A DNA stretch of 64,000 nucleotides, from the NCBI GenBank assembly GCA_028571685.1, contig CM053140.1, positions 59,464,201-59,528,200 on the forward strand, given 5' to 3'. This document shows, piece by piece, positions 42,228 through 54,137 of this stretch. The translations under genes and the position numbers were made by a program. The stretch comes from Heterohyrax brucei (Eukaryota; Chordata; Mammalia; Hyracoidea; Procaviidae). The notes under the pieces were generated by a model. That model was not told where the DNA came from and searched no databases. It saw only the letters and a list, made by a program, of their open reading frames with translations. The first letter of the stretch is position 1, and each line of letters begins with the position of its first letter.

Positions 42228-43630
42228 TTATGATCTTTCTGTGTCTTGCTTCTAAAATTTGTTATGTGGTACCAGAGCATGGTCTAGTTGAGTACTAATT
42301 ATTTTCATACCTTTTGTGTGAGCACACATTTAAATCCTTGAATTTCCTAAATGCCCCTCCAATACAATGATAGCTGTTCTGTATATCCAGTGTCTGTGCC
42401 GGTACCCATCAGAAACTTCCTGAATCCTTAAATTTTGGTCAGAGGTCCCCAAAGAGGACTTGGTCCTGTTGGTTCAGGAGATTAAGGGAGGGGTGATACA
42501 GGGCCATGAGGGAGGAGCAAATGGGCCCGATACTCACTGCTGGGGCTGTAGTTTTGGCACTTATGAAGCAGAGGTCTACCCTTTCATCTTTTTGCAGAGT
42601 ACTATGGTCCATGAAGCTCTAGTCTATGGCATTCATTACATGGGCTGCTTTCTGTTGGTAGTTCATGGCAGCCATTATTGTGTTCACTGTCTTTCTGCAG
42701 AGAGAGATTGATGGGAGATGTGGACACTGAGCTGGTCTGGACAGTGTTTGGAGGTGTCTGGGGAGGCTCAGCAATTGGAGTTGCTGACCCAGAAGCATTC
42801 AGCCATTTAGACACATCACTGGATGTCAAGGCAGCTCTGCTTCCATCCTTCCCACCAGACCCAGAGGGATATTGCTTCCCCTAGAGATGGTGATCAGGAT
42901 CTCTGCCCTGGAAACCTTTTCTGAGAGTAGGGACTGGGACAATAGTGGCCTCAAACTGAGGTCCCAGTCATAAGTCCCATTGATTCTTCCTTCTAGACCC
43001 AGCTTTATGGACAAGGGCAGGAATTTGTGACTCTGGAGGAAATTGAAGGAAAGTGGGAGAGAAGAAAGTGGGGAGGAGAGTCAGAAGACTCAGCTTTGGT
43101 GATTAAGGGGTTGAAAAACAGGTGAAGGACCAGTGATGAGGCTGGAAAGAACCTGAGAGGCCCCATTGTAGGGGAGGCTCCAGAAGAGAGAGATGTTCTG
43201 GCCAATCTTGCAGCTTGAAGTATGTGGGACAGATTTTAGAAAGGATTCCAGGTTTTAAGGGTTCAGGGATAAGGATCATCATTAGTGAGCATAGAGAGGC
43301 TAATGAAAGCATCTTCCTAGAGAGGAGAACTCCAGAGTCAAGAGCTGCCTGAGGAAGGAGATGGCCATAATGGCCTCTGGGTGCCACTCTTGCCAGGACC
43401 TCAATGTCTTTTCCTGTGCTGAGACGATGACTCTGTGTCTACTCTGGGGACCACTGTGGCTGTTCAGCAGATTGGGGATGGAGGTATGGCCTTCCCCGCC
43501 TAGATGTGAGATGGCTCAGTGGGCCCAGACTCCTTCTCCTCCCCCCACTGCCCCACAACCAGACTTTAGGCATTGTCCACAGTGTGGTGTGGCAGTTGTG
43601 GACAAGCCTCTGTGGCTGTGACCTTGACCA
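42228..43630. other. Unassigned sequence, probably unique
   Basis: No repeat family recognised over most of this stretch. A frame at 42460-42711 is exon-like near 42598 ('catctttttgcag' acceptor) but has no recognisable protein similarity. Other frames on both strands up to 94 codons are unremarkable. Confidence 0.35.
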
Positions 43631-43634
43631 CTAA

Positions 43635-43830
43635 CATGTGAGAGAAGGTGGAAGAGGAAGGGAAGAGATGGAAGAGGAAGGGAAGAGATGAAAGAGGAAG
43701 AAAAGGGCAGAGAGAATGAAGAGATACAGAGAAGGAGAAAGAGGAACAAGGAACAAGAGTAAATAAGGGCACAATGATCACAGAAACAGAAGGAGGTGGG
43801 GGAGGGGGCAGAGAGAGGGAGGGAGGGCCA
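43635..43830. repeat. Purine-rich tract with a 20-bp tandem unit
   Basis: Nearly all A/G on plus over about 190 bp. The unit 'gaagaggaagggaagagatg' occurs at 43651-43670 and 43671-43690 and decays onward. It creates the 182- and 106-codon Ser/Phe/Leu-rich minus-strand frames, which are artefacts. Confidence 0.9.
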
Positions 43831-44465
43831 GACAGAGACCAGTAAACTCCAGAAACAACAGTCTGAAGGCCATGGGCAGATGACAACAGTCAGCTGAACA
43901 ATGGTGCCCGTAATAGACAAGTCAATAACTGGATACCGGACTAGAAGGCAATCTCCAGTGGAGAACCACAGAACTTTGGTCCTGACCAGACCTCTGGCCA
44001 TACTGGGAAGAAGAACAAAAACAAACCAACCAGATCCACAGAAGACAGATGTCAGGAGGGACACCTAACACGCTGTTTGTTTCCAGCTGATCTCTCGATG
44101 TGAGATTAAGCAGATGTAATGTAATACAGAATCTTTCAAAAGTTCCCAATTTAGATTCAGAAATTAACTGCAGAAGTAGGCAAGGAAGGAGAGCTGCCTT
44201 GTCAGCAATTCCTGTAGCAGCCAAACTGAAGACTCAGTGTGAGTCAGAGGGGTTTGGTTGCTAGAAAAGCAAAGCTAACATTGCACTGGGAGACTTGATG
44301 CAAGGAGAGAGTCTTGGGAGGAGGCGGGGCTGGCCTGGAGCCACTGGGCTGCTCTGTAAGGGGGAGGAGAACAAGCACAGGTTGGGGGGATGTTCTAGAA
44401 GGCTTACAGAGTAAAAGAGGACAGAGAAGGAAGAGCAGCATAGAACCTACAGGTCTTGGAGGCTG
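43831..44465. other. Unassigned sequence
   Basis: No gene or repeat recognised. Minus-strand frames at 43922-44224 and 44244-44549 have no similarity. Confidence 0.4.
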
Positions 44466-44469
44466 ATAG

Positions 44470-44650
44470 AAGGCTGTAACTCCGGCTCTGACACTTTCTG
44501 TGACCTCTGACAACTTTTTAAACATTTCTAAACCCAGTGTCTTCATCACTAAAATGGGAATGATGATACTTCCTATTCTATAGGGTCGCCGTGAGCATTC
44601 TGTATAAAGAACTTAGCACAGAGCTTGGCCTAGAGGAAGCACCCAGGAAA
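44470..44650 (+). repeat. MIR
   Basis: Plus-oriented MIR ('ctctgacactttctgtgacc', 'cttcatcactaaaatgggaa', 'acttagcacagagcttggc'). Confidence 0.75.
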
Positions 44651-44755
44651 TGGTGAGTGTGAAGAGACTGGGGTCCTGGCTGGAGAAAGGACTGTCATGA
44701 CAGAGAGTTGTCCATGCTGTTGAAAGAGCTGCCAGCGTTGGGGACAGTTATGGAC

Positions 44756-44826
44756 AACACACACGCACACATGCACGCATGCACACACACACACGCACAC
44801 ACGCACGCACACACACACGAACGCAC
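44756..44826. repeat. (CA)n/(CGCA)n microsatellite
   Basis: Run of CA with interspersed 'cgca' and 'tgca' units. Confidence 0.95.
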
Positions 44827-44934
44827 AGGCTGTAGACTCAAGGGAGATCTGTGTGACCGTGTTCCAGGACATGGACTTTATCTGGGTTAGGAAGTCCTTC
44901 TGACCAACTGGAGTGCATAGGTCTATCATGCAGG

Positions 44935-45060
44935 GTCGGGGTGGCAAGGACACTGAGGTTCAGGGATGCTAAGTGTCTTGCCCAGGCTGACTCAGCAGAG
45001 CCAGCTCTCAAACCCGTGACTCTGATTACAAATCCACACTGGTGAGCACTGCAAGTGGAG
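44935..45060 (-). repeat. MIR fragment
   Basis: Complement of MIR ('aagtgtcttgcccaggctga', 'ctcaaacccgtgactctg'). Confidence 0.6.
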
Positions 45061-45514
45061 GAAGATGCAGAGGACAGACTGCAGAGGTGGGCTATCCTGA
45101 GACAGAGGTGGCTGTGGGGAGCTAATACAAGGCCAGACAGGATGTGAAGTCCAAGCCCCAACCAGAGAGGGCAGAGGTGGAGGGCTTTCACCTAGGAGGG
45201 GCCAGGACTCAGAAAGCCCAGCATAGCTACTTATAGATAGTAGGAATAGGAATAGTGGTCTTCTCCTGGCAGCATGCAAAGAGAGAGCAACACAGTTTTG
45301 TCCACAGTTATTCCAGCAGGCTGGGTTGAGGCAGTGCCCAACGGGCAGGGAGGGGCTCAGAGGGTGCTGTCTAGGGACTGAACAGGTTAGAAGGAACCTT
45401 CTTTGTCTCCAGCTCTGGCCGGGCTCTGAGGCTGCAGATCAGCACCCGAGGCCCCTTCTGAAACTTTCTTCTGCTGCTGGAGTGGGGGGGAGGAGGGCAA
45501 AGGGTAGGGCTTGC

Positions 45515-45785
45515 ACACTCAAACACACTCAGACACACATACACACACATGCAGGAATACATAGACACACATTTGCACATCAACAGATACTCATACAGAT
45601 GCACACACACTTGTACACAGAAAAACACACTAACATACACTCTCACAGTTGCACACATGAACTCATACATTATCCGTATGTATAATTCATACACATAAGT
45701 ATACACATATGTATATACACACACAACTTACACAAACGTGTTCAAACATACACACTGACACACTGACAGACACATGCACACATTG
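45515..45785. repeat. CA-rich degenerate repeat
   Basis: Imperfect 'acacaca', 'acatacac' and 'gtatacacat' units over 270 bp. It explains the Val/Tyr/Cys- and His/Thr-rich frames on the two strands. Confidence 0.9.
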
Positions 45786-45789
45786 TTAC

Positions 45790-47320
45790 ACTCCCATGGA
45801 GACCCCCCCACCCCCAAAGGTAACCATGCTCTCCTGGAGCTGCACTCACCCTTGCAGAAAGCACCCTTCTGCATGGTCTGTGAAGCTACTCACACCTGCA
45901 GACCCTCTGACCCTGAGGGGCCCACGCTTTGCATGTGTCTAGGCTGGGAGGGGAAAAGTGGTTGGTACAGAAGAGGGCAGGGTGGAGAGTGCTCCAGCTG
46001 GACTCGCAGGGCAAACCTAGGCACCACCCTCACCCACTCTAACTGCTTCTGGAACATGAGGTCCCTTAAAGAAGCCAGATCACCCTCTCAGGGGGAGCCC
46101 AAGGCATCAGGTGGGTCAAGAGCCCTAACATTACTGCAGAGTGCGGCAGATAAAGGAAGTCTGATTCCCACTTCACAGATGGGGAAGCTGAGTCCCAGAG
46201 AGAGTCATGGTCTGCTGCAGGACACCCTGGGGTTCAATGGAAGAGTCAAGAGCAGGTCCTAGGCCTTTGAATGCCTGGTCCAGAACCCTGGCTCTGGTTT
46301 CTGGCAATCAATTTAATTTGGGCAACTGTGCTTAACTCTCACAGCCATCCTGTGAGACTGGCAAGATGATCCCATTAATCAGGTAAAGAAAGGGAGGCTC
46401 AAAGAGGTGAACGGACTCTGATTTCTTGACTCCTCCCTTCCCTGGATTATAACCAGTCTCTCACATACACACATACAGTCCCACACGCGTGCTTCCTCAC
46501 ACTCAGGCACCCCCCCAGCCCTATGCTCGCGTCCTCACACCCCCACCCATACCTCCTGCACCTAACTCATACCCAGGTCACACCCACCCTTGGGCACACG
46601 CCGTACTTGTATTCACATGGTGCTCCCCAGCATCCCTCCTGCCTTGGGAACATTTTCCCCAGCAGAGGTATCAAATCCCTAAACAAGCCGAGGAGAGGAA
46701 GAGTCACGTGCTCAGCCATTCTGGAGAGATGATCCTTTCTGGCCAGCTGTTCTGATCTTCTAGAAAGCCCATCCCTGTATCTCTCTGTGCAGGATTTTCT
46801 GAGAGAAAGCTGGAAGTTGGTCCCCTGCTTCTGCAAGGTGCCTGAAGAGTGGCTCTCTGGACAGAACTGGCCAATTGCCTCTCTAGGTGGGATGCCATCT
46901 AAAGATGTCACGATGTTCAATACCTATGGCATCAGAAGGGAGGTGACACGGGCTTCCTGTCTGCTCGTGATCACAGAAATCCTCCTTCAGAGCTGAGACC
47001 TAAAGGGGGGACCAAAGGAGGACAAAGGTGAGTGGACTTGCATGGCAGGTCCTGGGTCACCTCTCTCTTTTAGGTCTGACCTCCTATCCTTCTGTGCCAT
47101 CTAGTGGGCTCCCCTGTCCCTATGCCAGTCTTAGCTGCACTGTCAACACAACCATTTAGCTGTTCCTTGGCCCTAGGGTTCCTGGGGTTAGAGTTAAGGT
47201 GGGACAGGAGGAGTATAGCATCGTCTGAGTCCAACTTCACACCCCTGTGAGTCTTGAACATTTCCCTGGAAGACCCTAATTCCATCTCAGTGTGGTGGGA
47301 GCAGGGTCTTAGGGCAAAAA
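45790..47320. other. Mostly unassigned, with MIR pieces
   Basis: MIR-like pieces at about 46140-46250 ('cacttcacagatggggaagc') and 46265-46440 ('ctggctctggtttctggc'). The remaining frames, including 162 codons at 45774-46262, overlap these repeats or CA DNA and are not supported as genes. Confidence 0.4.
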
Positions 47321-47324
47321 AAGA

Positions 47325-47500
47325 TTCAGCTGTGCGACACTGGGTAGGTATTTTGACCTCTACATGCTTCAGTTATTTTGTGAAATGAGGATGATGAAGA
47401 TCCCTCTGTCACAGGAGTGTGGTGGGGAGGTAGTGCCTCACACTGTAGGTAAAGATTTTGGTACATAGGACCCCAGTAAATGTCACTTGTTATTAGGACT
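47325..47500 (+). repeat. MIR
   Basis: Plus-oriented MIR ('gacctctacatgcttcagtt', 'ccccagtaaatgtcacttg'). Confidence 0.65.
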
Positions 47501-48424
47501 GGGGTTTGTCTCCTGGCTTGGCCACTCCCCAGCTCTCTGACCTTTGGGAAGTCATTCCTCTTCTCTGTACCTATATCCACAGCCTGAAAATGCAGATGGT
47601 CCTAATAATGACCCAATGCCACAGATTGCCACAGTGATCAAATGGGATTGTGGGTTAAAAAGAAGAGCCCAATATATCTGTATACACCAAACTCAGTACA
47701 CAGTGGAGTATTGGATAGATATCTATTATTGTTCAAGCCCCCCAACCCAGTCTCTCCAGAGTGGCCCCCACCCCCTCAGCCTTCCTGCTAAAGAGCCAGA
47801 GGCCTCAGTAATGAGGCTGTTTCACCACTTAGTGCACTGGAATGGCCTCAGGAGAGGAGAAGGGGTGGCAGGAAATGATGGAGGTAGGACGGCCTGACGC
47901 CCCATGGTCTGGAACTGGACAGTCTGCCACAGGATCACCCTAGTGAGAGAGTGAGAGCCACCTCCAAGCACACCTTTGTTGGGAAATCCCCCCAGCACCT
48001 GTGGGATGTGAGGGTGTGGGGACTTGCTCATGAGCCCATTCCCCACCCCAACAGCTACTCACTGGCCTCCCCACTCCAAGCTCACTGCTTCTCAATCTAG
48101 TCCTGGTAGTGTCCCCAAATGGCCCGTGCAACCCCTTAGTCAGGCTGCCTCCCTGCCTGGCTCCTGCTGCAATGGCTCTAGTCCCTCCTCTCTGGGGCCC
48201 CTGTACCTGCCATGCCCTCTTCACCACCAGCCTTTGTGCCTGCTGCCCCCTCCTCTGCCTGGACACAGTCTCTGCCTCCCTTCTTGGGCTCCTGCAGCCC
48301 TGAGCTTCCCCAGTCCCAGTTCTTCTCTCTGCACTCTATAATGAATAGTGCATTCTCTGTCCTCCACGTGAGACTGGAAGCTCTGCATCTGGTTTAGTCC
48401 CCACTGTGTCCTCAGGGCAGACGC
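47501..48424. other. Unassigned GC-richer sequence
   Basis: Overlapping frames on both strands up to 117 codons with Pro/Ser/Leu-rich content. No protein family recognised and no consistent splice sites. Confidence 0.35.
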
Positions 48425-48770
48425 TGATCCTTGGCCAGTACTTATTGGACACTGACTGCACACCAGGGACTGTGCTGACCCCTTTTATAGACATGCATCA
48501 ATTAGTCATCTCAAAGTTATCTCAAGGGAACCCTGGAGACAAGACTGACATTGGGGCAGCGAGCACAGACTTGAAGGCCAGGCTGGCTGGATTTGAATCC
48601 TGGCTGTGCTTTTACTGGATGGGTGACTTTTTTGGAGTTACATAAGCTCTCTGTGCCTTTGTTTCCTCATGAAAAGTAGAGTGAGTAATGACATAACTAT
48701 CTCACAAGGTGATTTTGAGGATGAAGAGAGAGAATATATTTAAACGGCTTTAAACAATGCCTAGCTGTTC
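48425..48770 (+). repeat. MIR elements
   Basis: A minus-oriented fragment is near 48445-48510 ('cagggactgtgctgacccc'), followed by a plus-oriented, near-complete MIR at 48555-48770 ('ggatttgaatcctggctgtg', 'tctgtgcctttgtttcctc'). Confidence 0.75.
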
Positions 48771-48772
48771 CC

Positions 48773-48978
48773 CGGAGGCAGACATGGTTAGGTATTTGAC
48801 TACCAGATGAAAGTTTCACGGTTTGAATCCACCTAGAGGTGCCTTGGAAGATGGGCCTGGCAATCTTGTTCTAGAAGCTTATAGTCTTGAAAACCATATG
48901 GATCAGTTCTACCGAGCATACATAGGATTGCTCATGAATTTTTGTTAACTCAACAGCAACTAACAACAACAGCAACAA
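48773..48978 (+). repeat. AfroSINE, long form with (CAA)n tail, diverged
   Basis: Contains 'ggtttgaatccacctagagg', 'agcttatagtcttgaaaacc' and the end 'aacagcaactaacaacaaca', the RTE-like tail. Confidence 0.8.
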
Positions 48979-49007
48979 AACAACACAAGGTAACTTTAGA
49001 TATTAGT

Positions 49008-49567
49008 TGGCATGGATTGAATTGTGTCCCCCCCCCCCCCGAATATGTACAGAAATTTGGTTAGGTGGTGATTACCTTCCATTTTGTGATTTTCCTATGC
49101 TGTAAATCCTAATCTCTGTCTGTGGGTAATACGTAGGATTATGTTAAAGAGGATTAGAGTAGGACTTGAAACACCTTCTTAAGGTCACCGCCCTGCTCCA
49201 ACGTAAAGGGAGTTTTGCTGGAGTGTGGCTTGCACCACCTTTATCCTTTTATCCTACAAGAGATAAAAGGAAATGGAAGGAAGCAGAGAGTTGGGAACCT
49301 CATACCATCAAGAAAGCAGCACCAGGAGCAGAACATGTCCTTCAAATCTGAGGTTCCTGCACCCGATGCTCTTGGAACAAAGGCTGATGCAACACAAGGA
49401 CCTTCCTCGAGAGCTGACAAATAGGGAAAGTCTTTTCCTGGAGTGGACACCCTGAATTTGAGCTTGTAGCCTGCTGGACTGTGTAAGAATAAACTGTTTT
49501 TTGTTTTTTTTTTTTTGGCCATTCACTCATGGAATTTCTGTTACAGCAGCACCAGCTGACTAAAACA
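49008..49567 (+). mobile_element. Solo MaLR-type LTR with 5-bp target duplication
   Basis: A 560-bp LTR from 'tggcatggattgaattgtgt' to 'cagctgactaaaaca', with perfect ttagt flanks (49003-49007, 49568-49572). Contains a C-run at 49028-49040 and an AATAAA-type signal near 49489. Confidence 0.9.
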
Positions 49568-49572
49568 TTAGT

Positions 49573-50300
49573 ATTATCCCAGGTTGTGTGTGAGAAAAAC
49601 TGAGAGAAGTCTAGTCATTCTCCTAAGACCTCAGCAATTACATGGTGGAGTTAGAATGTGAACCCAGGGCCTATTTGACCTCAAGTCCCCTATCCTTAAC
49701 TATTAATCCAGAAATTCTCAGCCCTTTGCCTTCTTGAGCTTCAGTTTCTCCATGTGTAAATGAAAGGAATGGAGTGGAAGATGCCTACGAAGACTTCTAG
49801 CACTAACACACTCTACTTTTGTGACTCTTGGTGGAGATTCCAGACTTGATAGCTGGCTTCCAAAATATTGGGCTCCCTTGTATGTTCAAAACAGGATTCC
49901 ATTTATAATCTCTGGATGACAAGCTAGATTTCTGGAAGGCAGTGGCAGGCAGGTTGGCCAAGTAAGGCAGGACAGATTTAGCAGACAAGGCTTTGGGGGA
50001 GATGCTTCCGCAGGGTCCCCAGCTTTGGTGTGTACCGAGATGGGACAGCTGGGCCCCAACCGGCACGTGCCATGAGAAGTCACAGACAGAAGGCGCAGGA
50101 ACACCATCTGCTTCTGCAGGGAGCCAGCTTACAGCATCCTATTCCAATTTGCAGAGGTGCCTGAGGAGAATGAAAAGCCCTGAGCTGAGAGCAGGGAGAA
50201 GCAAGATTCTAGTAAGGGGATGCCTGTGGTGTGCCAGGTGTTTCCCACACTGCATTTCTTCTCTCAAGATAGAGTATCATCATTCCCAAATTCATCACCC
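49573..50300. other. Unassigned, MIR-like in part
   Basis: 49590-49790 has MIR-like features ('tagaatgtgaacccagggcc', 'cagtttctccatgtgtaaat'). The rest is unassigned. Confidence 0.4.
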
Positions 50301-50320
50301 TTTAACTTCTTCCCTCTTCC

Positions 50321-50496
50321 CTGGAAACAGTGGTGGCGTGGTGTAGTGGTTAAGCGCTATGGTTGCTAACCAAAAGGTCAGTCATCTGTATCCACCAGGT
50401 GCACTTTGGAAATTCTATGGGACAATTCTACTTCATACTGTAGGGTTGCTGTGAGTTGGAACCTACTTCATCACAATGGATTTGATTTGGTTTGGG
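50321..50496 (+). repeat. AfroSINE
   Basis: Plus-oriented copy with 'gtagtggttaagcgctatgg' (A box) and the tail 'gctgtgagttggaacctact'. Flanked by 'tttaacttctt' on both sides (50301 and 50497), a target duplication. Confidence 0.95.
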
Positions 50497-50499
50497 TTT

Positions 50500-50950
50500 A
50501 ACTTCTTCTCTTAATCTAATCAAGATCCCATCTCATCTCTCCTCCAGTGTTTCAACAACCTCCTTGCTGGGTCCATTAGCCCAAGAAGAAGGCATATATG
50601 ATCTATTGTCCTGATTCCCTCTGAAGTCACCATTCTCTTTGCTGCTCTAGGAATATGCCAACTCATCCTCACTCTGGGGCTTTGCCACCTGATGTTCCCT
50701 CTGCCCAGGGCTCCACCTGTCTGGCTCCATTGTGTCTTTCAGGCTTCAGATCAGATACCTCTACCTCAGAGAGGCTCTCTGGGACTGTCTGTTTAAGAGA
50801 GTCTCCACCCCACTCCAGTACTCTTGCAGCATCTCACTGTCTTCCCCTCCCAGGCCATGTCAGTCTATCACTACTTTGTTCATATACTTGTTTTCTTTTT
50901 TATTGTCTGTCATCCTCCCACCACCACTAGAATTTCAACCTCATGTGAAC
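50500..50950 (+). mobile_element. L2 LINE 3' end
   Basis: Plus-oriented L2 ('tgttccctctgcccagggct', 'cagatcagatacctctacc', 'accactagaatttcaacctc'). Confidence 0.75.
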
Positions 50951-51699
50951 TAGGCTCCAAGAACAATCTGTACCCCTAGCTGAAGGACTGGAGAAAGTGT
51001 CATCTAATAACAGAAAACTTTTTTGTCAATACTTGCCTTATTCCAGCCCAATGCTGGAATAAAAAAAAAACTTCTCCTGCCCCACCACTGATATATATTT
51101 TCAGGAGGGCCTTGCAGGAAGATGATCTTCCACCTCATTGCACTTCCCATCCATCCTAAACTGATTCATCTGCCAGTGTAATGTCAAAGGTGCACATCAG
51201 TAAGCTGAGTCTTCACCCTTACCTGGTGGTAGTGAGACTTAACAAGGTGGTATGATACAGGACTAGTCACCCCCACACTTCACTATACCTCCAGTGTCAG
51301 TGGGATTCACCAGGCAGAAGCAAGACTGAATGGTGGCATGTAAAGCAAAACTAGCAGTGTGAGGTGGGGCTGGTTTGTATTCTGCTTCTCTAGTCATTAA
51401 CAAGGCAAAATGAAGTGGTAAAGGCAGGATTATTTAATGCTTCATCCCCTTTCCAGTGTCAGTGGGTCCCAGAAAGGAACTGAACCTCTGCTTCAATCTG
51501 GCACCAAGGAACCAGAATGAGGTGGTGAAAGCTGGAGTCATTTGGCTCTCTGCTTCACAATTCCTCCTTTCCTGCTGTCAGCAGGGCTTTTTGGGACTCT
51601 GAGCTTTTTCCTCTGACCTACAGCAATAAAGTGGTGTGAGCCAGTCTTCAGTATCTTCCATCCCTGGTGTCAGCAGGGTACAGCGAGCAGCTGAGTTTT

Positions 51700-51818
51700 T
51701 TTTTTAAATTGAAATTTAGGTGAAGGTTTACAGAACAAACTAGATTCTCATTAAATGTTAGTACATATATTGTTTTATGACACTGGCTAACAATTGCATG
51801 ACATGTCAACACTTGAGG
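51700..51818 (-). mobile_element. Short L1-type 3' insertion
   Basis: A minus-oriented scrap starting with a T-run and 'gaaatttaggtgaaggttta'. Flanked by 'agctgagtttt' at 51689-51699 and 51819-51829, an 11-bp target duplication. L1 host sequence is contiguous without it. Confidence 0.75.
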
Positions 51819-51891
51819 AGCTGAGTTTTATAATATCCAAAATGTCCAAGATACAATAAAAGACAATATTTGTCATGACACGAATCAGAAA

Positions 51892-52037
51892 AGGAGCCCT
51901 GGTGGCATGCTAGTTAAGTACCCAACTGCTAACTGAAAGGTCATTGGTTCAAATCCACCAGCCACTCTGTGGGAGAAAAAAAGATGTGTAGTCTGTTTTT
52001 GTAAAGATTATAGCCTCAGAAATCCTATGGGCAACTT
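51892..52037 (+). repeat. AfroSINE, long form lacking the tail
   Basis: 'ggagccctggtggcatgcta' head, 'ggttcaaatccaccagccac' B-box region and 'gtaaagattatagcctcag' middle. The tail is missing. Confidence 0.9.
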
Positions 52038-53262
52038 AAAATGTGAAAAGATGTGACATCAATAATTGATGTCAACACTAGGATGAATCAAATGTTGGCA
52101 TGATCTGACATGGATTTTAAAGCAGCTATTGCGAAAATTATTCAACAAGTAATTATGAATCATCTTGAAACAAATGAATGAGGAAAAAAAGAAAAGAAAA
52201 TTTCAACAAATAGAAGATATAAAGAAGAACCAAGTGGAAATTTCTGAACCGAAAATACAATAAATAAAATAAAACAAACTAAATAGATGGGATCAACAGC
52301 CAAACGGAGGGGACAGAGGAAAGAATCAGTGACTACGAAGAACACAACAATATAAATTAACCAATCTGAACAACAGAAAGAAAACATACTGAATAATAAG
52401 AAAAAATAATGGAGCCTCAGGGACCTCTGGGACTATAACAAAAGATGTAATATTTGTGTCACCAGAGTTTCAGAAAAAGAAAAAGATAAGGACTGAAAAA
52501 GTACTCAAAGAAATGATGGCTGAGAACTTCCCTAATTTTTCAAAAGTCTGCAAGTTGAAACAATTAAGCAGACACCAAAACGGATGAATGTAAATAAATC
52601 TACACTAAGCTTTATCATGGTCAAATTTCTGAGAATTACAGGCAAAGAAAAAAAGTCCTGAAAGCCCTGAGAGCAAAGATGCTTTATTCACAGGGGAAAT
52701 ACAATTAGAAGGACAGCAGATTTCTCATCAGAAACTATGGCAGCTAGAAAGAAGTGGCATGACATTTTTCAAACACTGAAAGAATCCTATATTCAGCAAA
52801 AATATCCCTCAACAGTGAAGAGAAAATTAAGGCAGTCTCAGATGGAAGAACACTAAAAAAAATTGTTACCAGCAGACTTGTCATAAAAAACGGCTGCAGG
52901 AAATGATGAAAGAAGGAATCTTGGAACATCAGGAAGGAAGAAAGAACACATAAGCAAAAATATAAGCAAATACAATAGACTGTCCTTCTCTTACCTTTTC
53001 TAAATTGGGTTTGATGGTTGAAGCAAAACTTATAACACTATCTGATGTTCTAAATGTATTTAGAGGAAATAGTTAAGACACATATTAAAAATGTGGGTGT
53101 GTAAGGGATGTAAAGAGAGGCAAGTTTTCTATACTTCAATTAAACTGGTAAAATAATGACACAAGTAGATTGTGAGATGTTATGTATATATAATGTAAAA
53201 GATAGAGCAAATACTTTAAAAGATGTACAAAGGGATATACTCAAATATGCTACTCAAATGTC

Positions 53263-53469
53263 AAAACCAAATCCATTGTTGTTGAGTCAATTTCAACATA
53301 CAGAGACCCTGCAGGAGAGAGAAAACTGCCCCACAGGATTTCGAAGGCTGTAAATCTTTATAGAAGCAGACTGACACATCTCTTGTCTCATGGAGTGGCT
53401 GGTTAGTTCAAACTGCCAGCCCTTCAGTTATTAGCTGAATGCTTCAACAGCTACACCACCAGGGCTCCT
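53263..53469 (-). repeat. AfroSINE, long form
   Basis: Minus-oriented full-length copy with the additional middle segment ('gctgtaaatctttatagaag') and head 'acaccaccagggctcc'. Confidence 0.9.
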
Positions 53470-53568
53470 AAAAACATTGTAGCTGGATAAAAATGAAAGT
53501 CTGAAAATTATTCAAGTAATACATAGGAAGAAAGGAAACTGAAATAACAGATTTTGATCTGTAGTTTC

Positions 53569-53607
53569 TTTGTGTGTGTGTGTCTGTATTATTATTATTA
53601 TTATTTT
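53569..53607. repeat. (TG)n(TTA)n microsatellite
   Basis: 'tttgtgtgtgtgtgtctg' followed by 'tattattattattatta'. Confidence 0.95.
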
Positions 53608-53734
53608 GTATCAGAGTAGAGAATGGCTGATTGAAAGCCACACAAGTTCTTCAGCTGAAGAAAGATGGGGTGATAATAGGCCCTGTCTCCTAGGAATGGC
53701 TGTGAAGTTTAAGGTGGGGCAGGTGACTTACTTT

Positions 53735-54137
53735 ACCAGCACTTCCATAATAAAAACACCGCAAGTGGGTGGTTTTAAAGAACAGAATTCATTGTCTCAC
53801 TGTTCTGGAGGCTCAAAGTACAAATTAAGATCCCTTCCACATTAATTCCTTCTGTGGTCCTGTCTCCTAGTTTCTGGTGTCTGCTGGCAATTCTGAGCAT
53901 TCCCTTGCTGTAGACGGATACTCACATGGTATCCATTTTCCCGTTGTATCTCTCTCAGTGTCTGTTTTCCTTTTTCTTAAGACATTTCTCAGAAATGATT
54001 AGGATTAGGACCCATCCTACTCTGGTGACCTCATTAACAGAAAAGAAAATGCCTATTTACAAACAGGGTTATATTTGTAGGTACCAGGGTTAAGACTTTC
54101 ACATACATTCTTGGAAGACACAATTCAATCCATAGTA
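53735..54137 (-). mobile_element. Older MaLR-type LTR
   Basis: Minus-oriented ('gtctcactgttctggaggct', 'ggatactcacatggtatcc', 'gacacaattcaatccatag'). More diverged and of another subfamily than the main LTR group. Confidence 0.7.

Larger units (their letters stand above)
51010..53545 (+). mobile_element. Ancient L1/HAL1-like 5' UTR and ORF1 region
   Basis: Recognised by the 5' UTR-type stretch ('ccctggtgtcagcagggtac', with related 'gtgtcagtggg' segments near 51295 and 51455) and the ORF1-flanking part ('aatgatggctgagaacttcc', 'gcagatttctcatcagaaac', 'gagaaaattaaggcagtctc'). It is interrupted by an L1 3' scrap (51700-51818), an AfroSINE (51892-52037) and another AfroSINE (53263-53469). No intact frame. 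Confidence 0.7.

Noticed and set aside
42598-42720. Exon-like segment after a 'tctttttgcag' acceptor, reading MVHEALVYGIHYMGC
   Set aside because: Considered as a PTB-domain-like exon, but no diagnostic residues follow and no matching neighbouring exons were found.
43516-44064. 182-codon minus-strand frame, Ser/Phe/Leu-rich with hydrophobic stretches
   Set aside because: It is the complement of a purine-rich simple repeat; the composition follows from the repeat and no protein family is visible.
45371-45724. 117-codon minus-strand frame rich in Val, Tyr and Cys
   Set aside because: It is translated CA/TG-type repeat DNA, with a mirrored His/Thr-rich frame on the plus strand.
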